6,568 nucleotides of DNA from an uncultured Selenomonadaceae bacterium (lineage in GTDB: Bacteria > Bacillota > Negativicutes > Selenomonadales > Selenomonadaceae). The notes beneath the pieces are model-generated. The model made no database searches, was not told the origin of the DNA, and worked only from the letters and a program-made list of their open reading frames with translations. Of the stretch, positions 6,197 through 6,568 are shown in pieces (the first letter of the stretch is position 1; every line of letters begins with the position of its first letter). The DNA is taken from the NCBI GenBank assembly GCA_905236595.1, contig CAJORE010000318.1, positions 1 through 6,568 of the forward strand. Direction: 5' to 3'. A program made the position numbers and the translations under genes.

Positions 6197-6568
6197 CGGT
6201 AACTTGGCGGCACTCTTGCCCCTCTTTGTCTTTATGCTCGTCATGGTGGGCATCGGCATCTTTGTCCGCAGGAGCGATAAAGGCGGCAACTTTTTGACAT
6301 CGTACTTCATCGGCAACCGCGACCTCGGCGGTTTTGTCCTCGCCATGACCACCGTCGCCACATACAGCTCGGTCAGTTCCTTCGTGGGCGGGCCGGGCAT
6401 GGCGTGGCACATCGGCTTTGGCTGGATATATATGGCAGTGGTGCAAGTGACGGCCATCTTCTTGGTGCTTGGCATATTCGGCAAGCGAGTGGCCACCTTG
6501 GCGCAAAAGTTCAACGCCGTCACCGTGGTTGACATAATCCGCCGCCGCTTTTCTTCGGACTTGGTGGC
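6189..6568 (+). CDS. panF: Sodium/pantothenate symporter PanF, 5' part only
   Basis: The first 126 residues of PanF, cut off by the window end. PanF is a member of the sodium:solute symporter family that uses the Na+ gradient to import pantothenate, the precursor of coenzyme A, across the inner membrane. Residues 6-26 form the first helix, and FIGNRDLGGFVLAMT at 40-54 with ATYSSVSSFVGGPGMAW at 57-73 are the characteristic N-terminal motif of PanF; the Ser-Ser-Phe-x-Gly-Gly-Pro-Gly stretch lies in the unwound helix region typical of this fold. GFGWIY at 76-81 and FGKRVATLAQKFNAVTVVD at 97-115 continue the match as I recall the E. coli protein. The frame is open throughout and no defect is visible. 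The start overlaps the yhdT stop, forming a conserved two-gene unit. Confidence 0.93.
   Translation, partial: MNNGNLAALLPLFVFMLVMVGIGIFVRRSDKGGNFLTSYFIGNRDLGGFVLAMTTVATYSSVSSFVGGPGMAWHIGFGWIYMAVVQVTAIFLVLGIFGKRVATLAQKFNAVTVVDIIRRRFSSDLV

Noticed and set aside
6147..6535. Two - strand open frames of about 120 codons opposite panF
   Set aside because: The + strand there encodes clear PanF sequence. The - strand frames have His- and Lys-rich low-quality composition.

Overview
The window looks like ordinary bacterial chromosome, densely packed with genes that all lie on the + strand. Strong AGGAGG-type ribosome binding sites, two probable TTG starts, a CorA of the GMNVP type common in Firmicutes, and a yhdT-panF pair together suggest a Firmicute. 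My best guess is the double-membraned Negativicutes, but this is inference; no rRNA or other taxonomic marker is present. I see no tRNA, rRNA, CRISPR array, insertion sequence, attachment site or phage gene.

Layout. Positions 1-316 hold no convincing gene, only a doubtful 46-codon reading frame and a weak -10-like box. Six tightly spaced genes follow, with gaps of at most about 21 bases. They are: a membrane-anchored protein whose N-terminal half resembles the DUF2939 type (317-1357); a single-pass coiled-coil membrane protein of unknown function (1372-2400); the lipoprotein (2416-3351), ATPase (3360-4127) and permease (4139-4897) of an ABC importer in the SsuABC/TauABC/ThiXYZ superfamily; and a CorA-type divalent cation channel (4911-5891). 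In several junctions the stop codon of one gene touches or merges with the ribosome binding site of the next, which points to one operon with translational coupling. A GC-rich hairpin followed by seven T (5873-5911) spans the corA stop codon and looks like an intrinsic terminator or attenuator.

Immediately after it come yhdT (5924-6196) and panF (6189 to beyond the window end), a recognised pair in which PanF is the sodium/pantothenate symporter and YhdT a small membrane protein next to it.

How the genes may work together. The ABC importer is complete (binding protein, ATPase, permease), so an ATP-driven uptake system for a small organic or oxyanion-type solute is well supported; its substrate cannot be read from the sequence. 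The two unknown membrane proteins upstream are the least explained part. Their tight linkage suggests they are made with the transporter, but whether they act with it is open. CorA (Mg2+ or related cations) and PanF (pantothenate) supply other nutrients and may be only transcriptional neighbours.
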